Positions 8,041-16,512 are shown, counted from the first letter of the stretch. The stretch: DNA of 64,000 nt from Planctomycetes bacterium ADurb.Bin069 (GCA_002070955.1 MWEK01000016.1:39897-103896); one strand, 5' to 3'. A program made the numbers and translations. The notes: a model not told the origin generated them from the letters alone.

Positions 8041-9042
8041 GTGAAGTGCGGTCGCTGCCAGAAAGATGTGCCGGTCTTGACGCCGTCGCCCGAAGGGGAC
8101 ATGGACCTCTGCGGCGATTGCTACGCGGCGGTCTACCGGCAGCTTCACGCCGCGCGCGGCTTCCCGAAAAAGCCGATTATCGCCGCCGTCGTCGCGGCGG
8201 TCGCCGCCGTGGCGGCAGTCTGCTTGTTCGTGGCGCCAGGGGCGCCCGGCGACTCCAAAGACGCGCCGGCTCCGAAGACGGAAACCTCCGCTCTCGTGGG
8301 TCCGAACAAACCCGACCCGCGCAAGACGCCCAAGAGGACGCCGGCCGCCCCCGTGAAGCCCGCCAAGACCGCCCCGGCGGCAAAACCGGCGGCGCCCGCC
8401 CAGACGCCGCCTCCTGACGAGGACGCGGGCGAGCCGGACGAGAGGGCGGACCAGGCCGCGGCCAAACCCGATGAGAGCGGTGAGGCCGCCGAGCCCGCGG
8501 CCGAGGAAACGCAGCCGAAGGCGGCGACGCCCCCGCCCGCCGCCGCCCGTCTGGAGACCGCGGCCTTCGTGCTCACGGCAAGCGGGGCGCACCGCACGGC
8601 GCAGGCCAGCGTCAGCGTCCACAAGGCCGACGGCCAAACCGGAACGCAGACGATCCACGTCCCGGAGACGGAGATTCTCTACGAGGTGTCCCTCGCCCTC
8701 GCGCCCACCGCTGAAGACGATATCGTCGTCACCGGACTCGCGCTGCGGGTCGGCGGCACACCGTTCATCCCGATCCAGGCGCGGCTCTTCGGCGGGCCGT
8801 ACCTGGGACCTTCGGAGGCCGCGCCTCTGCTCTCCGAGAGCGCGGCGATCGTCGTGAGCTTCGGCGCCGAGGAAGATTCGATCGCGGTCTCGGACCACGG
8901 CGAGGAGTTGGTGGCCCTGCGCAGAACCAGGCCGGCCTCGATTCCGCTCACCGTGCTGTTCGCGCTGCCGAGGGACATGCAGCCGGGAGAATCCGCGGCC
9001 ATCGTCCTGCCCGAGGGGGAGATCCCGGTCGCGCTCAGGTAA
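8041..9042 (+). CDS. Zinc-ribbon membrane-anchored protein of unknown function
   Basis: This 333-residue protein begins with a treble-clef or zinc-ribbon-like module (C3, C6, C24, C27; two CX2C pairs). A single transmembrane segment follows (about residues 45-63, Ala/Val-rich), then a long low-complexity linker of Pro, Ala, Lys and Glu to about residue 170, and a beta-rich C-terminal domain of about 160 residues. A cytoplasmic zinc ribbon with the rest outside the membrane is the likely topology (inference). The GTG at 8041 is supported by GGGGAGG ending 5 bp before it. It converges with cysS with 15 bp between the stops. I cannot assign a function. Confidence 0.75.
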   Translation: MKCGRCQKDVPVLTPSPEGDMDLCGDCYAAVYRQLHAARGFPKKPIIAAVVAAVAAVAAVCLFVAPGAPGDSKDAPAPKTETSALVGPNKPDPRKTPKRTPAAPVKPAKTAPAAKPAAPAQTPPPDEDAGEPDERADQAAAKPDESGEAAEPAAEETQPKAATPPPAAARLETAAFVLTASGAHRTAQASVSVHKADGQTGTQTIHVPETEILYEVSLALAPTAEDDIVVTGLALRVGGTPFIPIQARLFGGPYLGPSEAAPLLSESAAIVVSFGAEEDSIAVSDHGEELVALRRTRPASIPLTVLFALPRDMQPGESAAIVLPEGEIPVALR

Positions 9043-9057
9043 CGCGCGGCCGGCGCC

Positions 9058-10509
9058 TCACTTCGCTTTCCGCACCACCGATCCGCCGGGCGTGTCCTTG
9101 ATCGCGTAGCCCAGCGCCGCGATCTCGGCGCGCAGCCGGTCGGAGGCCGCCCAGTCCTTGCGCGCCCGCGCCGCGTCGCGCTCCTTGGCCTTGGCGAGCA
9201 CGCCGGGCGGGAGCGGCTCGGCCGAGGCGCTCGGATCCGCCGCGAGCGCCCGGCGCGGGACGCCGAGAATGCGCCCGAAAAGCGCGTAGTGCGCGAGGAT
9301 CGCGTCCTTGACGCCGCCCCCGACGGCGGCGCCGCCGGCAAGCAGCGTGTTGACCTCGCGGGTGAAGGCGAGCAACTCGGCCAGGGCCTTGGCCGTGTTG
9401 AAATCCTCGCACATCGCGGCCTCGAGCCGGGCGCGCGACGACTCGATCGCGGCGAGCATCGCCTCGCCGCCCGCCGGCGCGGCCGCCAAGGCGCGCACCT
9501 GGAAAACCGCCGCCGTGATCCGCTCCAGGTGCCCCGTCGCGGCGGCCAACGCATCCTCGGTGAAATCGATGGGGCTCCGGTACGCCGTGCCCAGGCAGAA
9601 GAGCCTGAAGGCCTCGGGGTCCCACCTGGCGAGCAGATCGCGCAGGGTGATGAAATTGCCCAGGCTCTTGGCCATCTTCTGGCCGTCGATCTGGACCAGG
9701 CCGCTGTGCACCCAGTACTTGACGAAGGGCTTTCCCGTGGCGCCCTCGCTCTGGGCGATCTCGTTCTCGTGGTGCGGGAAGCTCAGCTCGATCGCGCCGC
9801 CGTGGATGTCGATCGTCTCGCCCAGGTACTGCATGGCCATGGCCGAGCACTCGATGTGCCAGCCGGGGTAGCCGAAACCCCACGGGGATTCCCACTTGAG
9901 GATGTGCTCGGGCGGCGAGCGGAACCACAGGGCGAAGTCGGCCGGGTCGCGCTTGGCCTGGTCGACCTCGACGCGCGCGCCCGCCACCAGCTCGGAGAGC
10001 AGCTTGCGCGAGAGCCGGCCGTAGTTCGGAAACTTCCGGACCTCGAAGTAAACCGTCCCGTCGACCTCGTAGGCGATGCCGCGTTCGAGCAGCTCCGCGA
10101 CGAGCCGGAGCATCTGCGGGATGTGCTCGGTCGCGCGCGGCGCGACATCAGGCCGCGCCACGCCCAGCGCGGCCATGTCCTCGAAGTACTCCAGCATGTA
10201 GCGCGTGGCCAAGGCGAGGGGGTCGACCTTGCGTTTTCTGGCCTCCTTCTGGACCTTGTCCTCGCCGCTGTCGGCATCGTCGGTCAGATGTCCGACATCG
10301 GTGATGTTGCTCACATACGTCACCCGGTAGCCGGCGTACCGAAGAAAGTTGACGATCACGTCGTACGCCATGGCCGTGCGCGCGTGGCCGAGGTGAGCCG
10401 GTCCGTACACCGTCGGGCCGCAGACGTAGATGCCCACCCGGCCCGGAACGACGGGCTCGAAGGCTTCCAGACGGCGGCTCAACGTGTTGGTGACGGTGAT
10501 CGGCAGCAC
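9058..10509 (-). CDS. cysS: Cysteinyl-tRNA synthetase
   Basis: CysRS charges tRNA-Cys with cysteine. The 483-residue product has the class I signatures: HLGH in place of HIGH within the CGPTVYGPAHLGH region, and KMAKS in place of KMSKS in GQKMAKSLGN. Zinc-ligand motifs HIECS and HHENE are present. The family is usually 460-500 residues. GTG at 10509 was chosen because GGAGGTG sits a few bases upstream; upstream in-frame codons would add about 60 non-homologous residues. An AT-rich TAATTA at 10545-10550 is a plausible -10. It stands alone on its strand. Confidence 0.96.
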   Translation of the reverse strand: MLPITVTNTLSRRLEAFEPVVPGRVGIYVCGPTVYGPAHLGHARTAMAYDVIVNFLRYAGYRVTYVSNITDVGHLTDDADSGEDKVQKEARKRKVDPLALATRYMLEYFEDMAALGVARPDVAPRATEHIPQMLRLVAELLERGIAYEVDGTVYFEVRKFPNYGRLSRKLLSELVAGARVEVDQAKRDPADFALWFRSPPEHILKWESPWGFGYPGWHIECSAMAMQYLGETIDIHGGAIELSFPHHENEIAQSEGATGKPFVKYWVHSGLVQIDGQKMAKSLGNFITLRDLLARWDPEAFRLFCLGTAYRSPIDFTEDALAAATGHLERITAAVFQVRALAAAPAGGEAMLAAIESSRARLEAAMCEDFNTAKALAELLAFTREVNTLLAGGAAVGGGVKDAILAHYALFGRILGVPRRALAADPSASAEPLPPGVLAKAKERDAARARKDWAASDRLRAEIAALGYAIKDTPGGSVVRKAK

Positions 10510-10544
10510 GGCGCACCTCCAGGGCGGGTCGAATCGTTTCCCGA

Positions 10545-10550
10545 TAATTA
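10545..10550 (-). promoter_or_regulatory. Possible -10 box of cysS
   Basis: TAATTA lies 35 bp upstream of the cysS GTG within the only AT-rich patch of this gap. No convincing -35 box was identified. Confidence 0.35.
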
Positions 10551-10724
10551 CGCACCGCCCGCGGCAGCGCAAGGGCCGCGGGCGGCGGACCGCCTCTGAA
10601 ATCCGCCCGCATTCCTGAAATTCCGCGTCTCGGCGCCGACTTCCCTGTCGGCCGTCGCGCGCGGTGCGCGGCGGCCCTGTAAGCGGACGCATCCCATTGG
10701 CCTGCGGAAGCGAAGGAGGCGCTC

Positions 10725-11525
10725 ATGTTCAAGTTGATCAAGTGGACGGCGGTCGGCGTCGGCGGCGCGCTCATTCTGGGCGGCCTTTTGTTCGGAACGG
10801 ACATGTTCGGCTACGCGTCGAGCTCCTACAAGCAGTTCAGGAGCAAGGTGAAAAGCGCCGTGCCGGTGGAGCTGGAGATCCAGCGCGCGCGCGACCTGCT
10901 CGCCGACCTCGTGCCCGAGCTCAAGGCGAACATTGTCTTGGTGGCCCAGGAAGAGGTGGCCGTGGACGAGCTGGAGAAGGACATCGCCCGGGAACGCCTG
11001 CAGGTGGCCGCGGCGCGCGACCGGATGCGCGGCATGAAGGACACGCTGGCGGTCCGCCCGGTGGCGTACGCCGCGGATCAAGGCCGCTCCCGGCAGGTCG
11101 AGGCGCTCGCGATGCAGTTGGAGCGCGTCAGGCTGGCCGAGAAGCTCCTCGAAGGCAAGGACCGGGTCCTGGCCGCTCGCAAGCAATCCCTGGACACCGC
11201 GATCCAGACCCTCAAGAGCGCGCAGGTGCGAAAAATCGAGCTGGAAGGCGAGATCGAACGGCTCGAGCACGATGTCCGCCTCATGAAGCTGGAGAATCAA
11301 GGCCCGCGGGTCTGCGTGGAGCAGAGCAGCCTCGCCAAGGCCGAAAGACTCGTCACCGAGCTGAGGAAGCGCCTCGAGGTGGCCCAAAAGGTGCTCGCCT
11401 CGGGCGCGGTGATCGACGAAAACCCTCCCGCCCCGCCGGTGTCCGAGGAGGAGATTATCTGCAAGGTCACCGCCTATCTGGACGAAACCGCGCCGCCGGC
11501 CCCCGCGGTGACCCTCGCCCGGTAA
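10725..11525 (+). CDS. Coiled-coil protein with N-terminal membrane anchor
   Basis: This 266-residue protein has one N-terminal transmembrane segment (about residues 8-24, ending GGLLFG) followed by long charged helices with heptad-like spacing (about 45-125 and 140-235), so a membrane-tethered coiled coil is likely. I recall similar proteins with the sequence flavour of the LEIQRARDLL segment from planctomycetes, without an assigned function. The ATG is well supported by AAGGAGG at 10713-10719. It opens the cluster that contains an FHA-like protein, a Ser/Thr kinase and an ECF sigma factor, but a -10 box in the next gap suggests the following genes also have their own promoter. Confidence 0.8.
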   Translation: MFKLIKWTAVGVGGALILGGLLFGTDMFGYASSSYKQFRSKVKSAVPVELEIQRARDLLADLVPELKANIVLVAQEEVAVDELEKDIARERLQVAAARDRMRGMKDTLAVRPVAYAADQGRSRQVEALAMQLERVRLAEKLLEGKDRVLAARKQSLDTAIQTLKSAQVRKIELEGEIERLEHDVRLMKLENQGPRVCVEQSSLAKAERLVTELRKRLEVAQKVLASGAVIDENPPAPPVSEEEIICKVTAYLDETAPPAPAVTLAR

Positions 11526-11537
11526 CCGGCCGGCGGA

Positions 11538-11543
11538 TACAAT
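11538..11543 (+). promoter_or_regulatory. -10 box TACAAT before the FHA/kinase operon
   Basis: TACAAT lies 12 bp after the coiled-coil gene's stop and about 110 bp before the FHA-like gene. No -35 match is visible. Confidence 0.4.
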
Positions 11544-11652
11544 TCCCGGCGGGTCGGGCGCGCGCCGGCGCGCTTGCGAAAGCCGCGCCGTTCCCCGCGG
11601 CGCGCGCCCCTTCGCCGGAGCCGGATCCGCGCCCCGCAGTCGAGGTCGAGCC

Positions 11653-12621
11653 ATGTTCAGCCTACAGTGCAAGATCGCACTCAAGCGGGCCCGGGTCGCC
11701 CTGCGCGCGGGCAACTTGGAGGAAGCGTGGCGCATCCTTGACTCCCCCGACCTCCGGGAACTGCGCGAAGGCCAGGAGCTGGGCCGAGACCTCGCCGACA
11801 CGCTGATCGCCCGCGCCCGCGCCCACGCCGCCCGCGCCAACCATCCCGAGGCGCTGCTCGACCTCAAGCGCGCGATCGATCTGGGCGGCGCGCGGCCCGA
11901 TGCCGTCCAGCTTCGCAACGAGATCGCCGCGAAGCTCGCGCCGGCGCGGCCCGAGGTCGCCGCGGGTCGGCGCGACGCGCCGCCGGCCTGCTCGGCGGCG
12001 GCGCCGTCGCCCGCGCCCTCCGCCGCGCCGCGCCCGCCATCTTCACGCCTGTGCCTGTGGGTCGACGGCGTCGGAACCTATCTGATCGCGTCCTCGCCGC
12101 GCGTCGTGGTCGGGCGCCACGACTCGTCGGCCGCGCCGGACATCCCCCTCCCCGGCCGCATCCCCGGCCTGGCCGCCGAGATCCTCAGGACGGGCGAGCA
12201 GTACCTGCTCTGCCCGCATTGCGACGCCACGGTCAACGACAAGCCCGTGCGCGAGAAGGTCCTCGCGCCCGGCGACCGCGTCCGGCTCGGCGCGAGCCCC
12301 GCCTTCACCTTCTACCTGCCTTGTCCCCTGAGCACGACGGCGCTCCTGCGCCTGGAGCCGCCGACGCTCCTCCAGGGCAAGGCCTCGGAGGTGCTGCTCT
12401 TGGATCAATTCGTGATCATCGGGCGCAAGGGCCTCGCGCATATCAAGACGCCGTTGGGGCCCATGGAGCTCGTCCTCGTCCTCGCGGGCGGACGCCTGAC
12501 GGCCAAGTGCAAGGAGATGATCTCCGTGGATGGCGCGCCGGAACCGGCGCGCGAGTGCGCCATCGAGCTCGGACGCCGGGTCTGCGTGGCAGGTCTGAGC
12601 TTCACCGTCACGGAAGGATAG
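11653..12621 (+). CDS. FHA-like domain protein with helical N terminus
   Basis: This 322-residue protein has a helical, TPR-like N-terminal part (about 1-95), a Pro/Ala-rich linker (about 96-130), then two beta-rich segments resembling FHA phosphopeptide-binding domains. The first (about 131-225) contains VVVGRHDSS and a later LAPGDRVRLG. The second (about 230-322) contains VIIGRKGLAH. FHA domains bind phosphothreonine, and the next gene, 2 bp away, encodes a Ser/Thr kinase, so this is a likely kinase substrate or partner (inference). The assignment is from motif shape only, and the second domain is less certain. Confidence 0.65.
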   Translation: MFSLQCKIALKRARVALRAGNLEEAWRILDSPDLRELREGQELGRDLADTLIARARAHAARANHPEALLDLKRAIDLGGARPDAVQLRNEIAAKLAPARPEVAAGRRDAPPACSAAAPSPAPSAAPRPPSSRLCLWVDGVGTYLIASSPRVVVGRHDSSAAPDIPLPGRIPGLAAEILRTGEQYLLCPHCDATVNDKPVREKVLAPGDRVRLGASPAFTFYLPCPLSTTALLRLEPPTLLQGKASEVLLLDQFVIIGRKGLAHIKTPLGPMELVLVLAGGRLTAKCKEMISVDGAPEPARECAIELGRRVCVAGLSFTVTEG

Positions 12622-12623
12622 CC

Positions 12624-14375
12624 ATGGAGTACAAATACCACCACGGCGACCGGCCGCTGCCGGGCTACACGATCAAGCGCGCCGTCGGGCGCGGCGCTTT
12701 CGGCGAGGTCTACTTCGCCGTCAGCGACGGAGGACGCGAGGTGGCGCTCAAACGCCTGGGCGATAACGCCGAGATCGAGCTCCGCGGCGTCAAGCAGTGC
12801 ATCAACGTCAAGAGCCCCCACCTGATCTCGGTCTTCGACATCGCCGCCGGCACCGACGAACGCCCCTACATCATCATGGAATACGTGGCGGGGTCGTCGC
12901 CCTCCCTCAGGCATGTCTTGGCGGAGCATCCCCAGGGCATCGGCCGGGAGCGCGCGCGGTTCTTCTTCCACGGGATCGCTTCGGCCCTGGAGTGCTTGCA
13001 CGCCCAGAACATCGTCCACCGCGACCTGAAACCGGAGAACATCTTCCTGGACGGCAACTGCGTCAAGGTCGGCGACTACGGCTTGGCCAAGCACATCAGC
13101 ATGAGCGATGCGGGCAAGCAGACGATGAACCTCGGCACCGTGCACTACATGGCGCCCGAGATCGCGACCGGCGTCTACGACCATCGCGTCGACATCTACG
13201 CCCTGGGCGTCATCCTCTACGAGATGCTCACCGGCCGGGCGCCCTTCGTGGGCAAGGACATCTACGAGATCGCGCTGAAGCACGTCGCGTCAAAGCCTGA
13301 AACGGGCGATCTTCCCGCGCCGTACGACCGCGTCGTCGCCGTGGCCATGGCCAAGAACCCGAACGAGCGTTACGGCAGCGTGCAGGCCATGGCCGCGGAT
13401 CTCGGCATCGCGCTGGGGGACGGCGGCGCGGCGGCGGCGCCGTCCCACGCCCAGGCGGGCTCGTCCGCGGAGGCGTCCCGGGCCCCAGCGCCCGGCGCCG
13501 CGCGCCGCCGCCTCTCCTTCCGCTCCGGCGACGGCCTGGCGGGGAGGCTCGCCATGACCGCCGCCGCCGCCATGGCCATAGCGCTTGCGGTCGCGCTGGC
13601 CCCCGAATGGATGGGGCGGCAGCGCTTCGACTTCGCGCGCGCCGGCGCACCCGCGCTCCCGCCCGACCAAACGGCCATCCGCGTCGGACCCATCGGGCCG
13701 GAGTTCCTGCCGCTCTTTTTCATCCTCACGCTGGGAAGCGCGTTCACGAGCTCGGTCGGTCTCTGGTTCTACAACCGCATGCGCTACCAACAGGCGGCCG
13801 CGCTGTCCTGCCGCCTGTTGGTCGCGGGCACGCTGTCCGTCCTGTGCTACCTGAGCTTCTGGCTCGGGCCGTACCTGCTGCTGGACGACCGCCTGGTCTG
13901 GCACGCGGGGTTCGGCGTCATCCACGGCTGGAACATCAGCACCGGCGAGTTGCTTCTCTTCGTCTTCTTCGTGAGCCTGTTCCTCGTCAACTGGCTGGCG
14001 GCGGCGTCTCCCGAGCGGCCGGAGCGCATCAACCTGCGACAGGCCTGTCTAGCCGCTTGCTTGGCCTGGGGCGTGTGCATCGTGACCGATTTCGGCGGCT
14101 TCATGGCCGTGAGCGGCACACTGGGGGGACTGACGCTCTGCGTCAATTTCCTGTCGCCCATGAGGGCCGACCTCGGCCTCGCCCCCGCAGCCCCGCGGCA
14201 GCGTGAGGAAGCGGCGCGCCCCGGCGCAAGCCCCGGCCCGGCGCCGGGCGCCGCGGCGCCGGCTCCGGTCCGGCGCCGCGGCGCTTGGTTCATTGCCCGG
14301 CTGCTCTTCTGGGCGGCGCTGGTCTTCGTGCTCTTCGTGCTTCTGATGGCCGGGTGCGCCCTCGGCACCCGGTAA
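12624..14375 (+). CDS. Ser/Thr protein kinase with multi-pass membrane C terminus
   Basis: This is a Hanks-type Ser/Thr kinase of 583 residues. The kinase domain (about 15-265) has the Gly-rich loop GRGAFG, the ATP lysine K43 in VALK, the catalytic HRDLKPEN with D134, and the metal-binding aspartate D151 in DYG, a variant of DFG. APE and DIYALG are also present. An Ala/Pro linker follows, then about six hydrophobic segments in the last 270 residues. The kinase is therefore N-terminal and cytoplasmic with an integral membrane domain instead of the usual single helix plus external sensor. The ATG at 12624 follows the FHA-like gene by 2 bp and is preceded by GGAAGGA. Stop and next start are 10 bp apart. 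Confidence 0.93.
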   Translation: MEYKYHHGDRPLPGYTIKRAVGRGAFGEVYFAVSDGGREVALKRLGDNAEIELRGVKQCINVKSPHLISVFDIAAGTDERPYIIMEYVAGSSPSLRHVLAEHPQGIGRERARFFFHGIASALECLHAQNIVHRDLKPENIFLDGNCVKVGDYGLAKHISMSDAGKQTMNLGTVHYMAPEIATGVYDHRVDIYALGVILYEMLTGRAPFVGKDIYEIALKHVASKPETGDLPAPYDRVVAVAMAKNPNERYGSVQAMAADLGIALGDGGAAAAPSHAQAGSSAEASRAPAPGAARRRLSFRSGDGLAGRLAMTAAAAMAIALAVALAPEWMGRQRFDFARAGAPALPPDQTAIRVGPIGPEFLPLFFILTLGSAFTSSVGLWFYNRMRYQQAAALSCRLLVAGTLSVLCYLSFWLGPYLLLDDRLVWHAGFGVIHGWNISTGELLLFVFFVSLFLVNWLAAASPERPERINLRQACLAACLAWGVCIVTDFGGFMAVSGTLGGLTLCVNFLSPMRADLGLAPAAPRQREEAARPGASPGPAPGAAAPAPVRRRGAWFIARLLFWAALVFVLFVLLMAGCALGTR

Positions 14376-14385
14376 AGGAGACGAG

Positions 14386-15516
14386 ATGGAAATGCAATTG
14401 GAGATGCCTCTCAGGCTGATCGCCGCCCTCGCCGTCACGATCGCGGCGGTGCCGGCCTTCTTCATCGTGCGCCGGCTGCTCCGGCGGCGGCAAGCCGTCG
14501 CCGCCGGCGCGCTCAAGACGGCTTGCCTCCTTGGCGCGGGACTTCTCGTGGGACTTCTCGCGCTCGGCGTTTATAGGCTGCACCTCTTGAGCGGGCATTC
14601 CTCCGAGCCCGTCAAACAAGCTCGTCTGGTCGACACCGCCGAGAGCGAGCATTCCTCCGAGCTTCTCAAACAAGCTCGGAGGGAGCCCGTCAAACAAGCT
14701 CGTCTAATCGACGCCGCCGAGAGCGAGCATTCCTCCGAGCTTCTCAAACAAGCTCGGAGGGTCGCCCCCGCCAAGGTCCGCGCCCTCCTGCCCGACTTCA
14801 ACTTCCAACAGGCCTGGACCGACAAGTACCCGCCCAAGGAAGGGACGAGCTTTCCTGAGTGGGTTGCGAGCGAGGAGCTCAGAGACCCGCCGCGGAGGTC
14901 CATCGTCGTCAACGGCGTGAATTTCTCCTTCATCGCCTTCGGGGGCGGCGACGGGGTGGCGGGCTTCAGCGGTTTCCAGGCGACCGGCGAGGAGGCCGCC
15001 GCCGAGGCCTGGGAATGCCTGCGGGCGCGCATCGAAGAGGCCGTGCTGGCTCGCTGCGCGCTGCGGGCGCCGCGCGAGTTTACGCCCGTGCCCACGGCGC
15101 TCGGCGCCGCGACCGCCGGGCGAATCGGCCTGGAGATCGAGGCCCGCCGGGCGCTTCTGGCCATCGAGACGTTCGTCGATGAAATCGATGTCGCGGGCCT
15201 CGGCTCGACCTACCGCGCCGCGCACCGCGCCGCATGCGGCGGCGACTTCATCGACGCCATCGCCGCGGCCGCCGGCGCGAACGCCGCGGCCGAGCTGCAG
15301 GCCGCCGACGAGCGGCGCCTCACGAACACCAAGACCTGGGCCTCCCTCCTGGGCGGAGCGCTGTTTCTGCTCCTCATCATCACCTCGATCTACCTCTTCC
15401 TGAACGCGCAGACCAAGGGTTACTACGCCTGGCCCCTCAGAATCGCGGCAGGCGGCATCTACCTGGCGGCCGTCGCCGCCTGCCTGCTCTGCTTCCGCCG
15501 CTTCACCGGCCTGTGA
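14386..15516 (+). CDS. Membrane protein with an in-frame duplicated 26-residue repeat
   Basis: This 376-residue protein has unknown function. It has two N-terminal hydrophobic segments (about 9-27 and 40-60), a soluble domain (about 130-310), and two C-terminal transmembrane segments (about 320-340 and 348-370). Between the N-terminal anchors and the soluble domain lies a charged segment made of two nearly identical 26-residue repeats (about residues 74-125) containing HSSELLKQARR. The underlying DNA forms perfect hairpins and looks inserted. The ATG is preceded by AAAGGAG and lies 10 bp after the kinase stop, so it belongs to the kinase operon. It may be a signalling partner of the kinase. 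Confidence 0.75.
   Translation: MEMQLEMPLRLIAALAVTIAAVPAFFIVRRLLRRRQAVAAGALKTACLLGAGLLVGLLALGVYRLHLLSGHSSEPVKQARLVDTAESEHSSELLKQARREPVKQARLIDAAESEHSSELLKQARRVAPAKVRALLPDFNFQQAWTDKYPPKEGTSFPEWVASEELRDPPRRSIVVNGVNFSFIAFGGGDGVAGFSGFQATGEEAAAEAWECLRARIEEAVLARCALRAPREFTPVPTALGAATAGRIGLEIEARRALLAIETFVDEIDVAGLGSTYRAAHRAACGGDFIDAIAAAAGANAAAELQAADERRLTNTKTWASLLGGALFLLLIITSIYLFLNAQTKGYYAWPLRIAAGGIYLAAVAACLLCFRRFTGL
14605..14760 (+). repeat. Tandem 78-bp repeat containing perfect 29-bp hairpins, inside a coding region
   Basis: Two 78-bp units (14605-14682 and 14683-14760) differ at three positions. Each ends in a perfect inverted repeat with 11-bp arms, CCTCCGAGCTT and AAGCTCGGAGG, around a 7-nt loop CTCAAAC (14654-14682 and 14732-14760). 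A diverged half copy precedes unit 1 (from about 14596). The unit is a multiple of three and stays in frame. Its base composition (CAAACAAG) is unlike the surrounding gene. No other copy was noticed in the window. Confidence 0.9.
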
Positions 15517-15521
15517 TTTTC

Positions 15522-15546
15522 CCTCGCGCGCGCCCCGCGCGCGAGG
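15522..15546 (+). terminator. Long GC hairpin abutting the ECF sigma gene's -10 box
   Basis: Perfect 11-bp arms CCTCGCGCGCG (15522-15532) and CGCGCGCGAGG (15536-15546) flank a 3-nt CCC loop, 5 bp after the preceding stop. There is no T-tract. The right arm contains the GAGG that would serve as Shine-Dalgarno for the 15551 start, so the element could end upstream transcription, hide the ribosome site, or act as an operator. Confidence 0.6.
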
Positions 15547-15552
15547 TACCAT
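15547..15552 (+). promoter_or_regulatory. Possible -10 box of the ECF sigma gene
   Basis: TACCAT immediately follows the hairpin and overlaps the first possible ATG (15551). Transcription from it would begin about at the second in-frame ATG (15560), giving a leaderless message. Confidence 0.35.
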
Positions 15553-16417
15553 GTTCGGTATGCACGATGCCGCCGACCGCATGCTTCTCAACGCCGTGGC
15601 GCAGGGCGATGAGGACGCTTGGTCGCAGATCGTCACCTGCTACAGCGGCCGCCTGCATGCCTTCGCCTCCGGGCAGCTCGGCCGGCGCGGCGCCGAGGCG
15701 GAGGATCTCGTCCAGGAGACTTTCCTGGCTCTGCTCCAGACCGCGGGCGGCGCCGAGGGGATCCACTCCATCGAGGCCTTCTTGTTCGTGGTTCTGCGCC
15801 GCAAGATCATCGACCTGCGCCGCCGCTGCAAGGCCGAAAACCTCACCGACTCGCAGTGGCGGCACCGGACGCTCTCGCCCATCGACACTCCGAGCCGCTC
15901 CGCCGCCGAGGCCGAGGAGGCTTTGCGCAGCGAGCGCGGCCTCACGAAGGCCATGGCGGAGTATCTGGACAACCTCAAGGCCGCGGGTTCCTACCGCGAG
16001 ATTGTCGCCCTGGAGCTGCTCTTCATGAGCGATCGCCCCAACAAGGCCATCGGCAACGCCCTCGGTCTCTCCCCCGTGCAGGTGACACGAGTCAAGCAGG
16101 CGGCGCTCGAGTTTCTGCGCGCGAAGGTGCTCGACTTGGCGCCTTTGGCGGATTGCTCGCTGCGCGCCCTTTGGGAGCGCCGGCTCTTCGGGTGCCTGAA
16201 GCGCTCCGTGCTGGGCCAATACGAGCTGGATCTCCTACCTGGGGCCCTCAAGGACTACGTCCAACTCCACCTGACGCTGGTCGAGTGCCCCTACTGCCTG
16301 GCCAACCTCCAAGATCTGCGCGAGGAAAGCGCCAAGCTGCCCGCGCTCAACGCCCGTATCCTGGCCACCAGCACGCCCTTTCTGCGCCGGCCGGGGCAAA
16401 CTTCCGGCGGCGCCTGA
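15551..16417 (+). CDS. ECF-type RNA polymerase sigma factor with C-terminal extension
   Basis: Region 2 contains AEDLVQETFLALL and region 4 contains a helix-turn-helix with NKAIGNALGLSPVQVTRVKQ, as in planctomycete ECF sigma factors. The 288-residue length exceeds a plain ECF factor (about 170-200). The last 90 residues are an extension containing ECPYC, which resembles the cysteine pair of zinc anti-sigma-like domains and may sense or restrain activity (inference). No separate anti-sigma gene adjoins it. Two in-frame starts are possible: ATG 15551, with GAGG buried in the upstream hairpin, and ATG 15560, which would suit a leaderless mRNA. It follows the kinase operon, and kinase control of such ECF factors is known in related systems. 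Confidence 0.9.
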   Translation: MFGMHDAADRMLLNAVAQGDEDAWSQIVTCYSGRLHAFASGQLGRRGAEAEDLVQETFLALLQTAGGAEGIHSIEAFLFVVLRRKIIDLRRRCKAENLTDSQWRHRTLSPIDTPSRSAAEAEEALRSERGLTKAMAEYLDNLKAAGSYREIVALELLFMSDRPNKAIGNALGLSPVQVTRVKQAALEFLRAKVLDLAPLADCSLRALWERRLFGCLKRSVLGQYELDLLPGALKDYVQLHLTLVECPYCLANLQDLREESAKLPALNARILATSTPFLRRPGQTSGGA

Positions 16418-16483
16418 GCGCCCTGCCGGCGCGCGCGGAACCCCGGCGCGTCAAGCAGATGGATGGGCGTTTGGCTTTGCTTC

Positions 16484-16512
16484 TTCACTCGCCGCGGATC
16501 CCGAAGTAAGAT
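16484..16512 (+). promoter_or_regulatory. Promoter for the amidase lipoprotein gene
   Basis: TTCACT (16484-16489) and TAAGAT (16507-16512) are spaced 17 bp apart, 78 bp before the ATG at 16590. Confidence 0.45.

Noticed and set aside
14605..14760. Terminators within a gene
   Set aside because: The two hairpins lie in frame inside a coding region with intact downstream membrane segments and have no T-tract, so they are treated as an inserted repeat.
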